A DNA stretch of 64,000 nucleotides from an uncultured Veillonella sp. (GTDB taxonomy: Bacteria; Bacillota; Negativicutes; Veillonellales; Veillonellaceae). Within the stretch, counting starts at the first letter, position 1, and each line of letters opens with the position of its first letter. Made by a program: the position numbers and the translations under genes. This document shows positions 34,906 to 43,934 of this stretch, in pieces. The notes below the pieces were generated by a model, which ran no database searches, was not told the DNA's origin, and saw only the letters and a program-made list of their open reading frames with translations. The stretch is from contig CABSJL010000001.1 of assembly GCA_902478055.1 (NCBI GenBank), forward strand, positions 79,449 to 143,448, given 5' to 3'.

Positions 34906-35760
34906 ATGTCCAAATTAATAGTAAATGCCGACGATTTTGGTCTTCATAGTGCAGTTAATGCTGCAGTCATTGATGGCCACCGTACAGGTATCATTACGAG
35001 CACCTCTCTATTAGCGGGAGGCGAAGCTTTTACAGAAGCCGTAAGTATGGCAAAAAATAACCCTAAGTTGGGCATTGGTGTTCATATCGCCTTAGTAGGT
35101 GGGCTAAAATCGGTATGTAATCCATCTGAAGTACCATCTCTGCTTACATCCGAAGGCGTCTTTCCAGAAACATATATCGATTTTATGAAACGAATTTATA
35201 CTGGAAAGATTAACTATAGTGAGTTGCGCAAAGAAATTCACGCTCAAATGGAACGAATCATGGAGTCCGGTTTACACGTAACGCATATTGATGGTCATCA
35301 ACATATGCATGTATTACCAACGGTACTACCAATCGTTATTGAGCAAGCGAAACACTATGGTATTAATGCAATACGCATTCCAGATGAATCTTCTTTATTT
35401 GTCAATTATATGTACTCGCCAGTGCGATTACTAGGCAAGGTCGGTTTATCTACTGTAGCGGCAAAGGCAAGGCCTACAGTGCGGGATAATGGTATGTATT
35501 CCACACAATATTTTTGGGGTATGGTAAACGGGGGACACATTAACCAGAAAACGTTAATGGGTATATTAAAATCCGTATCTAAAAAATCAGGTACTCATGA
35601 ATTGATGATTCATCCAGGTTTAAATAATACGATTTTGGGAAATCAATATAAATGGGGCTATCATTGGGAGGATGAATTACAAGCTGTTTGTTCTAACCAT
35701 ACGCGTTTATATATTAGACAACATAATATTGAGCTAATTAATTATGGAGACTTGATATGA
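34906..35760 (+). CDS. ChbG/HpnK-family (YdjC-like) carbohydrate deacetylase
   Basis: A 284-aa metal-dependent deacetylase of the YdjC family, which includes ChbG (diacetylchitobiose) and HpnK (hopanoid synthesis). The metal site is seen in VNADDFGLH (residues ~4-12), HIDGHQHMHVLP and GTHELMIHPG. ATG 34906 is chosen because AAAAGGAAG precedes it; the ATG at 34888 is inside that SD region. It overlaps the membrane-protein gene downstream (ATGA). That pairing suggests processing of an N-acetylated sugar carried on a lipid; substrate is inferred only. Confidence 0.85.
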   Translation: MSKLIVNADDFGLHSAVNAAVIDGHRTGIITSTSLLAGGEAFTEAVSMAKNNPKLGIGVHIALVGGLKSVCNPSEVPSLLTSEGVFPETYIDFMKRIYTGKINYSELRKEIHAQMERIMESGLHVTHIDGHQHMHVLPTVLPIVIEQAKHYGINAIRIPDESSLFVNYMYSPVRLLGKVGLSTVAAKARPTVRDNGMYSTQYFWGMVNGGHINQKTLMGILKSVSKKSGTHELMIHPGLNNTILGNQYKWGYHWEDELQAVCSNHTRLYIRQHNIELINYGDLI

Positions 35761-36749
35761 GTAAAATGATGAAGAGAGGCATTTTTATGTTTCTCTTACT
35801 ATTGGCTGTGTCAATTGGTATCATTTACTACACTATTGATTTAGATGCATTAAAAACAATTTCATCATTTAATAGTATTTCTTTATTATTAGCTTTGATA
35901 GCTTTAGCAGCAGGTATGTATTTTGATGGCCTACGGTTACAAAGACTTGTAAAAATCGGTGGGTACAAGCTATCCATAAAGGCGGTACTTCGCGTAATTT
36001 TTAGTAATTATTTTATGGCCATGTTGACACCAGGTGCCAGTGGAGGTGCTGTAGCGCAAGTTCTAGTATTGAAAAGTTATGGTGTACCAATATCTAAAGG
36101 CACGCCAATCGTATTAATACGCACCGTATTTTCTATTATGTTCTTGGTCATCATGTTACCTTTAGTATTTTTACGTGATGCCATTGAAATTCCTTATATC
36201 TCACGAGATATGCTATTAATTTTCGCTGTATTAGCTGTTATTGCCACGCTTTTAGGTACATATATCTTGCAGACTAAATATATGCGTCAATTTGTATATA
36301 ATTTAGCGCAACGTTTTAAAGCACATAAAACAAGAGATTGGCTCTCTAAATTAGAAACCTTGAATCAAGGTTTAGGATTGCTATATAAACAACCGATTCA
36401 ATCCTTTATTGTGTTTATTGAGTCTGGATTGAGTTTATTATGCTTATACTGTATTGCACCTGCATTGATGTATGCTTTCACACCAGATATTCCTATCATT
36501 GATATATTAGATCGAATGATTCTATTAAATTTAATTTTATATTTCGCACCAACACCAGGGGGAACAGGGATTGCAGAAGGACTATTTGTAGTATTGTTTA
36601 GTACCTTTGTACCTAATGGAACTGTTGGTATTGTAGCTGTAGCATGGCGAGTTATGGCAGAATATTTGCCATTTTTTATCGGTATGTATGCAGTATTAAC
36701 ATTATATGGGCGTCAATTTGTGGCCCAAGAAACTTCAAAAGAACAATAA
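35757..36749 (+). CDS. Flippase-like membrane protein (LPG synthase TM domain, UPF0104)
   Basis: A 330-aa polytopic protein with about eight hydrophobic helices, similar to the membrane half of MprF and to archaeal AglD (UPF0104). The conserved LTPGASGGAVAQVLVLKSYG and FAPTPGGTGIAEGLFVVLF motifs are present, while the catalytic aminoacyl-transfer domain of MprF is absent. It starts inside the stop of the deacetylase gene. Related proteins are thought to flip lipids or glycolipids; with its partner it may serve a lipid-linked amino sugar. Confidence 0.82.
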   Translation: MSKMMKRGIFMFLLLLAVSIGIIYYTIDLDALKTISSFNSISLLLALIALAAGMYFDGLRLQRLVKIGGYKLSIKAVLRVIFSNYFMAMLTPGASGGAVAQVLVLKSYGVPISKGTPIVLIRTVFSIMFLVIMLPLVFLRDAIEIPYISRDMLLIFAVLAVIATLLGTYILQTKYMRQFVYNLAQRFKAHKTRDWLSKLETLNQGLGLLYKQPIQSFIVFIESGLSLLCLYCIAPALMYAFTPDIPIIDILDRMILLNLILYFAPTPGGTGIAEGLFVVLFSTFVPNGTVGIVAVAWRVMAEYLPFFIGMYAVLTLYGRQFVAQETSKEQ

Positions 36750-36764
36750 GGGAGTGTGTGTTCT

Positions 36765-37214
36765 ATGACTAAACCAAAAAAAGATAAGTTTTATCTGGTG
36801 CAAGAAGATATTTTACCAGAAGCGATAAAAAAGACGATCAAGGTAAAAGAGATTTTGAAGCTAGGTGAAGTTAAAACGATTAATGAAGCAGTTGAAAAAA
36901 TGGATTTGAGTCGTTCTGCATATTACAAGTACAAAGATTATGTATTCCCATTTTTTGAAATTGCCCAAGGTAAAATCGTTAGTATTTATGTTTCCATGTC
37001 TAATGAATCTGGCATGCTATCTAGTGTATTAAAAGCCATTGCAGAACGGAATGGTAGTATTTTGACAATCAATCAAGATATTCCTTTACAGGGTATTGCA
37101 AACAGTAGCATTTCCTTTGAAACGAAAGATTTACAAGGATCATTAGAAGATTTATTATTAGATATTCGCTCTATGAAGGGCATTATTAAGGTAGAAATTT
37201 TAGGCCAAGCATAG
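36765..37214 (+). CDS. ACT-domain protein (UPF0735/PheB-like)
   Basis: A 149-aa protein. Residues ~1-65 look like a small helical DNA-binding or oligomerisation part (KTINEAVEKMDLSRSAYYKYKDYV), followed by a C-terminal ACT domain (IVSIYVSMSNESGMLSSVLK) that usually binds an amino acid. Homologues include B. subtilis PheB. The ATG at 36765, with AAGGGAG at 36748-36754, is preferred over an in-frame GTG at 36756. It lies 24 bp before hom, suggesting amino-acid-dependent control of the threonine pathway. Confidence 0.85.
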   Translation: MTKPKKDKFYLVQEDILPEAIKKTIKVKEILKLGEVKTINEAVEKMDLSRSAYYKYKDYVFPFFEIAQGKIVSIYVSMSNESGMLSSVLKAIAERNGSILTINQDIPLQGIANSSISFETKDLQGSLEDLLLDIRSMKGIIKVEILGQA

Positions 37215-37238
37215 GCTATTGAAGAGAGTAGGACAATT

Positions 37239-38528
37239 ATGACCACTATAAAAATTGCGTTATTAGGTTTTGGTACTGTTGCACAAGGTACATTTAATTT
37301 GTTGCAAGATAATGCTGAGTTAATTAGAAATCGTACAGGTGTTAATGTAGAAATTTCTAAAATCTTTGTGCGTAATCCTGATAAATATAGCCATATTACA
37401 TTGCCTGAAACAGCTCAATATGTAACTGATATTGATGAAGTATTAAAAGATAATTCCATTCAAATGGTTGTGGAATTAATGGGTGGTACAACCTTTGCTA
37501 AAGACTGTGTAGAAGGTGCTTTAAAGGCCAAGAAAAATGTAGTAACAGCGAATAAAGATTTATTAGCAGAATCTGGCCCATACCTATTAGATTTAGCTAG
37601 CAAAAATGGAGTGGATTTGCGCTTTGAAGCATCTGTATTAGGTGGTATTCCTATCATCCGTACATTATATGAATCCTTAGCGGGCAATCGTATTACTGAG
37701 ATCATCGGTATTATGAATGGTACGACAAACTTCATTTTAACGAAAATGTCTGAAGAAGGTTTAAGTTATCAAGATGTACTAAAGGAAGCACAAGAGCTAG
37801 GTTATGCAGAGGCTGATCCTACAGCTGACGTTGAGGGTCTAGATGCAGCACGTAAATTGGCTATTCTTGCCTCTATTAGTTTCAATCGTCGCATCTTCTT
37901 TGAAGATGTTTCTGTAGAAGGTATTACGAGCATAGATACAGAAGACATCAAATTCGGTAAAGAGTTTGGCTACAATATTAAATTATTAGGTATTGCTAAG
38001 GAAACTAGCCAAGGTTTATCTTTAAACGTATACCCTGCATTTATTCCTACAACACATCCTTTAGCATCCGTTCGTGGCTCTTATAATGCTATTTATGTTA
38101 AAGGTAATGGTATCGATGATGTAATGTTATATGGTCGCGGTGCTGGTAGCTTGCCTACAGGTAGCTCTGTTGTATCCGATATTATGGAAGTAGCAAAAAA
38201 TGTTTCATACAATGAAACAGGTCGTTTGAAACCATTCTATTACGATCAAAAGAACATTTACTCTCCTGGCAAGATTCAATCTAGCTACTACTTGCGTTTA
38301 GAAGTAGATAATAAAACAGGTGTGTTAGCAAAAATTTCTGCAAAATTAGCAGAACAAAAGATTTCTGTTTTATCTATTGTTCAACGCAATATGGATCCAG
38401 AAACTGCAGTTCTTGCAATTGTTACGTCCAAATGTCCTAGATCTTATATTTTAAATCTTATTGATTCCTTTAACAGCTTGCGTTCCGTTAAGTCTGTTAA
38501 TAGTGTCATTCGTATTATGGAAGCTTAA
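37239..38528 (+). CDS. hom: Homoserine dehydrogenase
   Basis: Reduces aspartate semialdehyde to homoserine on the way to threonine and methionine. 429 aa. The NAD(P)-binding site is LLGFGTVAQGTFNLL near the start; the catalytic region includes VTANKDLLAESG, FEASVLGGIPIIRTL, GIMNGTTNFILTKM and the AEADPTADVEGLDAARKL signature. A C-terminal ACT domain (~350-429, YLRLEVDNKTGVLAKIS) suggests feedback by threonine, as in related enzymes. thrB follows after 3 bp. Confidence 0.97.
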   Translation: MTTIKIALLGFGTVAQGTFNLLQDNAELIRNRTGVNVEISKIFVRNPDKYSHITLPETAQYVTDIDEVLKDNSIQMVVELMGGTTFAKDCVEGALKAKKNVVTANKDLLAESGPYLLDLASKNGVDLRFEASVLGGIPIIRTLYESLAGNRITEIIGIMNGTTNFILTKMSEEGLSYQDVLKEAQELGYAEADPTADVEGLDAARKLAILASISFNRRIFFEDVSVEGITSIDTEDIKFGKEFGYNIKLLGIAKETSQGLSLNVYPAFIPTTHPLASVRGSYNAIYVKGNGIDDVMLYGRGAGSLPTGSSVVSDIMEVAKNVSYNETGRLKPFYYDQKNIYSPGKIQSSYYLRLEVDNKTGVLAKISAKLAEQKISVLSIVQRNMDPETAVLAIVTSKCPRSYILNLIDSFNSLRSVKSVNSVIRIMEA

Positions 38529-38531
38529 ACT

Positions 38532-39446
38532 ATGAATACCATTCGCGTACAAGTGCCCGCTACTAGTGCCAACTGTGGGCCAGGTTTTGATTGCCTAGGA
38601 TTAGCGTTAAATCTTTACAATATCTTTAGCTTTACACCAGATCCAAATGCTACTGAATATACATATACCTTTGAAGGTTTCGGTGCCGATATTCTTCGCG
38701 CTGAAGACCCTAAAAAGAACCTTATTGGATTTGCTATGGATCAAGTTTTTGCTACTGCTCAAGAGCCGATTCAATACGGACATATTACGTCTGAAACCTT
38801 AATTCCACCTTCTCGTGGACTCGGCAGTAGTAGTACAGCCATCGTAGGTGGACTTTTACTAGCTAATGCACTAGTTAAACACCCTCTTACAAAAGAAGAA
38901 CTATTGGTTATTGCAAACCGTATGGAAGGTCATCCAGACAATGTAGCACCTGCTATTTTTGGTAACTTATGCTGTGCTACTGGTTTAAAAACAAAGGTAT
39001 TAAATACAGTCATCTCTGTTCCATCGGAATTACATTTTGCTGTTGTGGTACCGGAGGTTATGGTATCCACAGAATATGCACGTTCTGTTTTACCTAATCA
39101 TGTACCATTTAAAGAGGCTGTCCAAAATGTGAGCCATGCATCTTTATTTGTAACAAGTTTAATTACACATCAATTAAGTAATTTATCTGTTGCATTAGAT
39201 GATAATTTGCATGTGCCATACCGTAAAACATTGATTCCTTATTGTGATGCAGCCTTTGAAGCTGCTAAAGCAGCTGGAGCATATGGTGCTACTATTAGTG
39301 GATCTGGCTCTACTTTGATTGCTTATGTTGATAAAGCACATGTACAAGCTGTAGCAGAAGCTATGGGTACTGTATTTACAGCTAATGGAATTGAAAATAA
39401 AACATACTGTTTAGAAGCCGATAGTATAGGAGCGTCAATTATATAG
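38532..39446 (+). CDS. thrB: Homoserine kinase
   Basis: A GHMP-family kinase making O-phosphohomoserine. 304 aa. N-terminal PATSANCGPGFDCLGLAL, ATP-binding PPSRGLGSSSTAIVGG (~93-108) and C-terminal ISGSGSTLIAYV are the three GHMP motifs. thrC is not in this window. It lies just 3 bp after hom, with no strong SD, so translation is probably coupled. Confidence 0.97.
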   Translation: MNTIRVQVPATSANCGPGFDCLGLALNLYNIFSFTPDPNATEYTYTFEGFGADILRAEDPKKNLIGFAMDQVFATAQEPIQYGHITSETLIPPSRGLGSSSTAIVGGLLLANALVKHPLTKEELLVIANRMEGHPDNVAPAIFGNLCCATGLKTKVLNTVISVPSELHFAVVVPEVMVSTEYARSVLPNHVPFKEAVQNVSHASLFVTSLITHQLSNLSVALDDNLHVPYRKTLIPYCDAAFEAAKAAGAYGATISGSGSTLIAYVDKAHVQAVAEAMGTVFTANGIENKTYCLEADSIGASII

Positions 39447-39450
39447 TTTG

Positions 39451-39459
39451 TGGTATAAT
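39451..39459 (+). promoter_or_regulatory. Extended -10 promoter of htpX
   Basis: TGG-TATAAT (TGn extended -10, hexamer 39454-39459), 42 bp upstream of the htpX start. The -35 is poor, as is common for extended -10 promoters. AATTATAG (39457-39464) and CTATAATT (39483-39490) form an inverted repeat spanning the start site. Confidence 0.65.
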
Positions 39460-39500
39460 TATAGTGTTAGGCTAGTCCATAACTATAATTGGAGGAAACT

Positions 39501-40376
39501 ATGAACAATATGAAAACAACGCTATTATTAGCGACTCTAACGGCCATTTTAGTGGTCTTAGGTGATATGATTGGCGGTAGAAGTGGTATGATGATTATGT
39601 TTGTTATCTCCATGGGCATGAATTTTATGTCCTATTGGTATAGCGACAAAATCGTTTTAGCACAATATAATGCACAACAAGTTACTGCTCAATCTAACCC
39701 AAAACTATATGCTATGGTAGAACGTTTGGCTAAGAATGGTAACTTACCGATGCCAAAGGTGTATATCATTCCAAGTGATGTACCTAATGCGTTTGCTACA
39801 GGTAGAAATCCAAGTCATGCAGCGGTAGCTGTTACAGAAGGTATTCAACGTCTATTAACTGATGATGAGCTAGAAGGTGTTCTAGGTCACGAATTAACAC
39901 ATGTTAAGAATCGCGATACCTTGATTAGCACGATTGCCGCTATGATGGCAGGGGCTATTTCTATGATTGCCCATGTGCTTCAATTCTCAGCTATATTTGG
40001 TCGCTCAGATGACCGTGAAGGCTCTAATCCGTTAGAGTTAATAGGCGCCATAGTTATTGCACCTATTGCAGCAGGACTCATTCAAATGAGTATTTCTCGG
40101 GCTCGTGAGTTTTTAGCTGATGAAGGGGGCGGAGAGATGTGTCGAAATCCATTGGCTTTAGCATCTGCCCTCGCTAAAATTGACTACTATTCAAAACATG
40201 GTGCATTGCCAAATGCAAGTAATGCAACGGCCCATATGTTTATCATCAACCCTATGGTTGGTATTGGTGAAAGCTTGAGCAATCTTTTTAGTACACATCC
40301 TCGTACAGAGGAACGTATTGCAAAATTGAAACAACAAGCAATGAATCCTAAATATAAAGAGAAAGCATTATTTTAA
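39501..40376 (+). CDS. htpX: Membrane zinc metalloprotease HtpX
   Basis: A membrane-bound protease in quality control of membrane proteins. 291 aa. Two N-terminal helices (residues ~5-24 and 28-48), the zinc motif HELTH (~130-134) and two more hydrophobic segments after it; the third zinc ligand is in SRAREFLADEGG. The M48 C-terminus with LFSTHPRTEERIAKL is typical. ATG 39501 follows TGGAGGAAA; the in-frame TTG at 39489 has no SD. Confidence 0.95.
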   Translation: MNNMKTTLLLATLTAILVVLGDMIGGRSGMMIMFVISMGMNFMSYWYSDKIVLAQYNAQQVTAQSNPKLYAMVERLAKNGNLPMPKVYIIPSDVPNAFATGRNPSHAAVAVTEGIQRLLTDDELEGVLGHELTHVKNRDTLISTIAAMMAGAISMIAHVLQFSAIFGRSDDREGSNPLELIGAIVIAPIAAGLIQMSISRAREFLADEGGGEMCRNPLALASALAKIDYYSKHGALPNASNATAHMFIINPMVGIGESLSNLFSTHPRTEERIAKLKQQAMNPKYKEKALF

Positions 40377-40398
40377 TTAATATCTACAGGAGGATATC

Positions 40399-40806
40399 AT
40401 GCAAGAAACATTAGTTTTAATCAAACCAGATGCAGTTAAGCGTCAATTAAGTGGTGAAATTCTTAGCCGTTATGAACGTAAAGGTCTTGTAATTAAAGCA
40501 TTAAAACTTCTACAAGTACCTCGTGAATTAGCTGAAGAGCATTATGCTGAGCATAAAGAGAAACCATTCTTTGGTGAATTAGTAGATTTCATCACATCTG
40601 GTCCAGTTCTTGCTTTCGTATTGACTGGAGATAATGCTATCGTATCTGTACGTGCATTAAACGGTGCAACAAATCCTGTAGATGCTGCCCCTGGTAGTAT
40701 TCGTGGTGACTATGCCTTAACAATGGATGCCAACGTAGTACATGCTTCTGACTCTCCAGAGGCTGCTGCTCGTGAAATTCATCTTTGGTTCCCAGAATAT
40801 AAATAA
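40399..40806 (+). CDS. ndk: Nucleoside diphosphate kinase
   Basis: Equilibrates nucleoside di- and triphosphates. 135 aa, normal length. N-terminal ETLVLIKPDAVKRQLSGEIL, NGATNPVDAAPGSIRGDYA, and the active-site histidine in NVVHASDSPEAA (H115, with Ala where most have Gly). Strong SD AGGAGG at 40388-40393. A short stem-loop ATCTCAA/TTGAGAT begins at the stop codon (40806-40821) but has no T-tract, so read-through into the cobalamin genes is possible. Confidence 0.98.
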   Translation: MQETLVLIKPDAVKRQLSGEILSRYERKGLVIKALKLLQVPRELAEEHYAEHKEKPFFGELVDFITSGPVLAFVLTGDNAIVSVRALNGATNPVDAAPGSIRGDYALTMDANVVHASDSPEAAAREIHLWFPEYK

Positions 40807-40871
40807 TCTCAAGGTTGAGATCCTGTAGCTTTTCTTTCTACATTTATGTATATCTATAGGAGGTAATACAT

Positions 40872-41387
40872 ATGGCAAGTAGTGTTTACACTAAAACAGG
40901 TGATGCTGGTACAACTGGTTTATATACCGGTGAACGAGTACCTAAATCCTCTTTACGCGTAGAAGCTTATGGTACAATCGATGAATTACAAGCATTTTTA
41001 GGCTTGGCTCGTTCCTATGCTGAAAATCCTCGTGTTGCTACTGAATTATATGATATTGAGCGCAACTTATGGACTTTAATGGCTGATATTGCTAGCTTAA
41101 ATGCTGCTCCGGTAATTACAGAACAACATGTTAAACATTTAGAAAAGGTGATTGATCGCTTTGATGAAAAGCTTGAGCCTTTATCTAATTTCGTAATTCC
41201 TGGTGAGAAACAATCTTCAGCATACTTACATGTGGCTAGAACGATTACTCGTCGTGCTGAACGTGATTTATGGCGTGTATTAGATGCTGGTGAAAGTGTT
41301 CACGAATCTAATTTAAAATATTTAAACCGTCTATCCGACCTTTGCTTTATCATGTGTCGTGTAGAAGAGGAAATTGGAGCTGAATAA
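40872..41387 (+). CDS. cobO: Cob(I)alamin adenosyltransferase, PduO type
   Basis: Adds the 5'-deoxyadenosyl group from ATP to cob(I)yrinic acid diamide or cobalamin. 171 aa. The PduO-type ATP site is the N-terminal TKTGDAGTTGLYTGERVPKS; EAYGTIDELQAFLGLAR and the C-terminal RTITRRAERDLWRV helix complete the active site. It is structurally unrelated to the CobA/BtuR type, so the symbol is functional only. First gene of the cobalamin island, with SD AGGAGG at 40859-40864 and a terminator directly after. Confidence 0.93.
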   Translation: MASSVYTKTGDAGTTGLYTGERVPKSSLRVEAYGTIDELQAFLGLARSYAENPRVATELYDIERNLWTLMADIASLNAAPVITEQHVKHLEKVIDRFDEKLEPLSNFVIPGEKQSSAYLHVARTITRRAERDLWRVLDAGESVHESNLKYLNRLSDLCFIMCRVEEEIGAE

Positions 41388-41391
41388 ACAA

Positions 41392-41420
41392 AAAAAGCTA
41401 TGTATTTTACATAGCTTTTT
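41392..41420. terminator. Bidirectional terminator after the adenosyltransferase gene
   Basis: AAAAAGCTATGTA, loop TTT, TACATAGCTTTTT, with GCTATGTA (41397-41404) pairing to TACATAGC (41408-41415). It lies between converging genes and suits both. Confidence 0.95.
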
Positions 41421-41434
41421 GCTCGTTATAGACC

Positions 41435-41770
41435 TTATTGTGAAATTGTTTGATTTAACACATCATGAGGACTTGGATAGTAGAAGAAAATATGAGGAAT
41501 TTCATAGCGGAATTTTTCTCTTAACAAATCAGAGAGAGTTGTTTCAAAGTTTATAATTTTATCTGCTCCGAAATCAAAATCTTCTACTAAAACCAATAAT
41601 TGTGGCTCTACTTGTGGCGCATTTTCCGGTAACGCTTCTGGTGGTAGTGGAACATTTACTACTACACGGGCTGTACCGATATACTTGCCTTGTCCATCGT
41701 CGATGGCAACACGATAGGTATTATCCCATAAAGTAGCCATCATTTTAAGTTTCATATTCATAATTTCCAT
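41435..41770 (-). CDS. Unknown 111-aa protein within the cobalamin island
   Basis: Not recognised. A soluble-looking protein with a basic N-terminus rich in Met (MEIMNMKLKMMATLWDN), a beta-rich first half (YRVAIDDGQGKYIGTARVVV), a Pro/Glu-rich middle (PLPPEALPENAPQ) and an aromatic C-terminal patch (IPHIFFYYPSPHD). No signal peptide, membrane helix or Cys cluster. It is a credible gene: it has AAAGGAG upstream of ATG 41770 on its own strand and a terminator after its stop. It is the only minus-strand gene amid the cobalamin genes. A link to cobalamin is by position only. Confidence 0.7.
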   Translation of the reverse strand: MEIMNMKLKMMATLWDNTYRVAIDDGQGKYIGTARVVVNVPLPPEALPENAPQVEPQLLVLVEDFDFGADKIINFETTLSDLLREKFRYEIPHIFFYYPSPHDVLNQTISQ

Positions 41771-41833
41771 AGTATCGCTCCTTTGTTATACTTATAATGA
41801 TACTGAAATTATAAATTCTTGTATAGGTGCATT

Positions 41834-42412
41834 ATGAAATCCCAAATTATTTTGTGTTCCGGTGGAGCACGCAGTGGAAAAAGTGAATTTGCAGAACGTT
41901 TAGCCCTTTCTACGGAAGGTCGTAAAGCTTATGTAGCAACAGGACAAGCGTTTGACGAAGAAATGGTTGATCGTATAAAAAAACATCAGGAACGACGTGG
42001 TAATATATGGACTAATTTTGAAGTACCATTATATTTAGCTAAAGAATGGCAAAATATTAGCCAATCTGCTGATGTAATTCTTATAGATTGTTTAACTATG
42101 TTTACTACGAATCACATGATGGCACATGGTTCTATACAAGGGCAACAAGATGCTAATGACTTGGAAGAGACTGTACTGTCAGAATTAGAATCATTACTAA
42201 ATTTAATTGCATCAAGTGATGGGAAAACAGTTATTTTTGTAACCAATGAAATTGGTCTTGGTATTGTACCAGATAATAAGCTAGCTAGATATTTTAGAGA
42301 TATTGCAGGTCGCGTTAATCGGACAGTCGCAACTGTAGCTGATAAATTATACTTAACGATTAGTGGTGTTACCATTGAATTAAAATCCCAGGAGGTTCAT
42401 ATAAATGGCTAA
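41834..42412 (+). CDS. cobU: Adenosylcobinamide kinase / guanylyltransferase
   Basis: Phosphorylates adenosylcobinamide and activates it with GTP to AdoCbi-GDP. 192 aa. P-loop CSGGARSGKSEFAERLA at the N-terminus, then the family's IDCLTMFTTNHM and NEIGLGIVPDNKLARYFRD signatures (including the guanylylated-His region, HQERRG). ATG 41834 is preferred to the TTG at 41819. It overlaps cobQ by 8 bases. The short gap upstream contains TATAAT at 41793-41798, a possible -10, but no clear -35. Confidence 0.95.
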   Translation: MKSQIILCSGGARSGKSEFAERLALSTEGRKAYVATGQAFDEEMVDRIKKHQERRGNIWTNFEVPLYLAKEWQNISQSADVILIDCLTMFTTNHMMAHGSIQGQQDANDLEETVLSELESLLNLIASSDGKTVIFVTNEIGLGIVPDNKLARYFRDIAGRVNRTVATVADKLYLTISGVTIELKSQEVHING

Positions 42413-43922
42413 AAAAATTATGTTCCAAGGAACGAGTTCCAATGTAGGTAAAAGTATTTTATGTACTGCATTATGCCGCATCTTCTACAGAAAAGGTTTT
42501 AAAACCGTTCCTTTTAAAGCTCAAAATATGGCCCTCAATTCGTATGTCACTAAATGGGGGGATGAAATTGGTCGTGCTCAAGTAGCGCAAGCTGAGGCTG
42601 CAGGCATAGATCCAATTGTTCAAATGAACCCTGTTTTATTAAAACCTACAGGTAATCAATCCTCTCAAGTGGTATTAATGGGCAAGCCGGTTGGCGTCTA
42701 TAGTGCTAAAGAATACCATACCAAATATTCTTTAACCGCCCTTGATAAGGTAAAAGAATCTATCAACTTCTTGGATGCTAACTTCGATATGATGGTTATT
42801 GAAGGTGCTGGTAGCCCTGCAGAAGTTAATCTCAAAGCAAATGATATCGTAAATATGCGCATTGCTAAGATGACGCAAGCTCCTGTATATCTCATTGCTG
42901 ATATCGACCGTGGTGGTGCTATTGCATCTATCGTTGGTACCTTAGAATTATTAGAACCAGAAGAGCGAGATCTTATTAAAGGTATTGTTATCAATAAATT
43001 CCGTGGTGATATTAAATTATTAGAACCTGCACTTACATTCATCGAAGAAAAAACAGGTAAAAAGGTAGTAGGTGTTATCCCTGCTATTGAAAACCTTGAT
43101 ATCGATGAAGAAGACTCTGTGGCACTAGAAAATAAACGCAATAGCGGTGCTAAAGAGATTCAAGTAGTGGTTATGCAAACACCTAAAATTTCTAACTTTA
43201 CCGACTTTGATGCATTGAATTATGAACCAGATGTATCTGTTCGTTTTGTGGGTCCTGGAGATGTTATTGGCAAGCCGGACTTAATCATTTTACCTGGTTC
43301 TAAAAATACATTAGCAGACCTAACATATCTTCGTAATTCTGGATTTGCTGATGAAATTAAGCAGCTTGCTGAACAAGGCACACCTGTTATCGGTGTATGT
43401 GGGGGCAATCAAATGCTCGGTAAAACAATATATGATCCGCATCATATGGAAGGTGATATTGAAGAAGTTGAAGGGCTTGGTTTAGTAGATTCCTCCACCA
43501 CAATGAAGGATCAAAAAACTACACACCAAGTAGAATTTAATGTATCTAACCTTCAGTTTTTAAATGGTACATTTACAGGTGAAAAATTAGTAGGCTATGA
43601 GATTCATATGGGGGATACTACGCCATTAGTAGATACCGTGAGCCGTTGTTTCACTATTACGAGCCGCAGTGAAGCGGCGGTCAATGTAATTGATGGCTTT
43701 ATCGATGGCAATCATCAAGTAATGGGCACATATATTCACGGTGTATTTGATAATGATGAATTTAGACGCTTTATTATCAATCAGTTACGTGAACGTAAGG
43801 GGTTAGAACCATTAGATGTAGTATTCCATTATTTTGATCACAAAAATGCAGCTTACAATCGATTAGCTGACATTGTAGAAGAACACTTAGATATGGATTA
43901 TATTATGTCTACCTTGGGTTAG
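42405..43922 (+). CDS. cobQ: Cobyric acid synthase
   Basis: ATP- and glutamine-dependent amidation of side chains b, d, e and g of adenosylcobyrinic diamide (also called CbiP). 505 aa. N-terminal dethiobiotin-synthetase-like domain with MFQGTSSNVGKS (P-loop-like); C-terminal class I glutamine amidotransferase with the catalytic Cys in GVCGGNQMLG (~C331) and a histidine in GTYIHGVFDN (~H446). SD AGGAGG at 42390-42395. Translationally coupled to cobU. Confidence 0.97.
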   Translation: MAKKIMFQGTSSNVGKSILCTALCRIFYRKGFKTVPFKAQNMALNSYVTKWGDEIGRAQVAQAEAAGIDPIVQMNPVLLKPTGNQSSQVVLMGKPVGVYSAKEYHTKYSLTALDKVKESINFLDANFDMMVIEGAGSPAEVNLKANDIVNMRIAKMTQAPVYLIADIDRGGAIASIVGTLELLEPEERDLIKGIVINKFRGDIKLLEPALTFIEEKTGKKVVGVIPAIENLDIDEEDSVALENKRNSGAKEIQVVVMQTPKISNFTDFDALNYEPDVSVRFVGPGDVIGKPDLIILPGSKNTLADLTYLRNSGFADEIKQLAEQGTPVIGVCGGNQMLGKTIYDPHHMEGDIEEVEGLGLVDSSTTMKDQKTTHQVEFNVSNLQFLNGTFTGEKLVGYEIHMGDTTPLVDTVSRCFTITSRSEAAVNVIDGFIDGNHQVMGTYIHGVFDNDEFRRFIINQLRERKGLEPLDVVFHYFDHKNAAYNRLADIVEEHLDMDYIMSTLG

Positions 43923-43934
43923 TAGGGGAGATGT

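Noticed and set aside
40807..40871. Possible cobalamin riboswitch before the adenosyltransferase gene
   Set aside because: The 65-bp gap is too short, and no B12-box-like sequence (GCCACTG) was seen.
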